From: Clostridia bacterium
Lineage (GTDB): Bacteria; Bacillota; Clostridia; Oscillospirales; CAG-382
Length of the DNA: 5,100 bases
Assembly: GCA_017397605.1 (NCBI GenBank)
Contig: JAFQII010000292.1
Coordinates: forward strand, 1-5,100
Direction of reading: 5' to 3'
Shown in pieces: positions 4,568 to 5,100 of this stretch. Numbering within the stretch: position 1 is the stretch's first letter; each line of letters begins with the position of its first letter. Under the pieces are notes generated by a model, which saw nothing but the letters and a program-made list of their open reading frames with translations, did no database searches and had not been told where the DNA came from. A program made the position numbers and the translations under genes.

Positions 4568-5100
4568 TTAGTTTGTATCACTATGATTCAGTTCATTTTG
4601 TTTCACTTTAAGGCCATCTTGCCCACTGTTAAGCAAAGTGAAGACCAATGCGGTTATGCATCCGGACAACAGGATCACCAACAAATCTATCGGAGCAAAG
4701 ACGATACCGGGTAACCCATCAAAAAGCAAGCCCGAGCCAAAGCTATATAAGTGTCCGTTAAGGAGAAACATTTCTGCGATATACATAAGAAATGTCATCA
4801 TAGACGCCGAAATTGCCGGAATCCAAATCGACACAAACCTCTTCTTTCCCAAAAGGAATGAGCCCAAGAACACGCCTACAGTTACACCAAGCAAAATAAA
4901 GAAAACAGACATTAATGAGGCAGACAGAGGGGATACTTGAATACTGCCATCTCTCCAGAAAGCCGTAAAGCACGCTAGGATACAAAGGCCAAGGAACACC
5001 AGCGAGCAAACGGATTGCAGGATCAAGGACTTGCAGCGTTTTTTATCTCCGTTCTTGATCATTTGACCAAAGCCATACAAGCAGTTCAAGATGGTGATGA
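4568..5100 (-). CDS. Multi-helix membrane protein of unknown function (probably 5'-partial)
   Basis: I do not recognise this protein. Counting from the TTG at 5089 there are 173 residues, with hydrophobic segments at about 21-43, 55-81, 86-110 and 127-154 and a polar tail (NSGQDGLKVKQNELNHSDTN). The frame is open to the window edge, adding ITI before the TTG. The stretch ITILNCLYGFGQMIKNGDKK resembles the end of a membrane helix followed by a short cytoplasmic linker, as in many small Firmicutes membrane proteins, so I think the true start lies beyond 5100. Neither the TTG at 5089 nor the ATG at 5062 has a convincing ribosome site. The gene faces ssrA and ends at TAA 4568-4570, just past the strong terminator. 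Two of its three Arg codons I checked are AGA or AGG, while SmpB mostly uses CGN; the sample is too small to prove foreign origin. Confidence 0.72.
   Translation of the reverse strand, partial: ITILNCLYGFGQMIKNGDKKRCKSLILQSVCSLVFLGLCILACFTAFWRDGSIQVSPLSASLMSVFFILLGVTVGVFLGSFLLGKKRFVSIWIPAISASMMTFLMYIAEMFLLNGHLYSFGSGLLFDGLPGIVFAPIDLLVILLSGCITALVFTLLNSGQDGLKVKQNELNHSDTN

Noticed and set aside
4478..4714. Plus-strand open frame after ssrA
   Set aside because: It begins inside the first terminator hairpin, runs through the second and then lies antisense to the membrane-protein gene; no ribosome site or recognisable protein.
1..5100. CRISPR array, insertion sequence or long direct repeats
   Set aside because: Reading both strands I found no regularly spaced repeats, transposase or paired terminal inverted repeats.

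Overview
The window looks like an ordinary chromosomal stretch of a Clostridia-type Firmicute, possibly Oscillospirales-like; this placement is inferred from protein style, not from a marker search. The reasons are the moderate GC, strong AGGAGG-type ribosome sites, consensus sigma-A-like promoters with 17-bp spacers, an RluA-family enzyme with an NRIDRNT active-site motif, a 333-residue XerC-type recombinase of the common Firmicutes form, and a one-piece tmRNA directly behind smpB.

Left part (1-1783, minus strand): a three-gene operon read leftward from a near-consensus promoter at 1755-1783. It encodes a cytoplasmic CBM9-like beta-sandwich protein, a four-helix membrane protein of unknown function, and an RluA-family RNA pseudouridine synthase that runs off the left edge. 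The genes are tightly packed: an 8-nt gap with the ribosome site inside the upstream gene, then a 4-nt ATGA overlap.

Middle part (1802-3580, plus strand): a second promoter back to back with the first drives a complete tyrosine recombinase with all six catalytic residues. Its stop codon overlaps the start of a two-hotdog acyl-ACP thioesterase (TGATG).

Trans-translation module (3570-4559, plus strand): a promoter lying over the thioesterase stop codon drives smpB. The tmRNA gene ssrA begins 3 nt after the smpB stop and encodes the tag ANNNSELVAA. Two hairpin terminators follow. SmpB and tmRNA act together to release stalled ribosomes and tag the unfinished protein for proteolysis, so this is a functional pair probably made from one transcript.

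Right edge (4568-5100, minus strand): a convergent gene for an unrecognised multi-helix membrane protein whose start probably lies beyond the window.

I do not see a new biological system here. The points most worth checking are the smpB-ssrA joint transcript, an A8 tract inside the spacer of the leftward promoter, and the unexplained CBM9-like and membrane-protein pair attached to an RNA-modifying enzyme.
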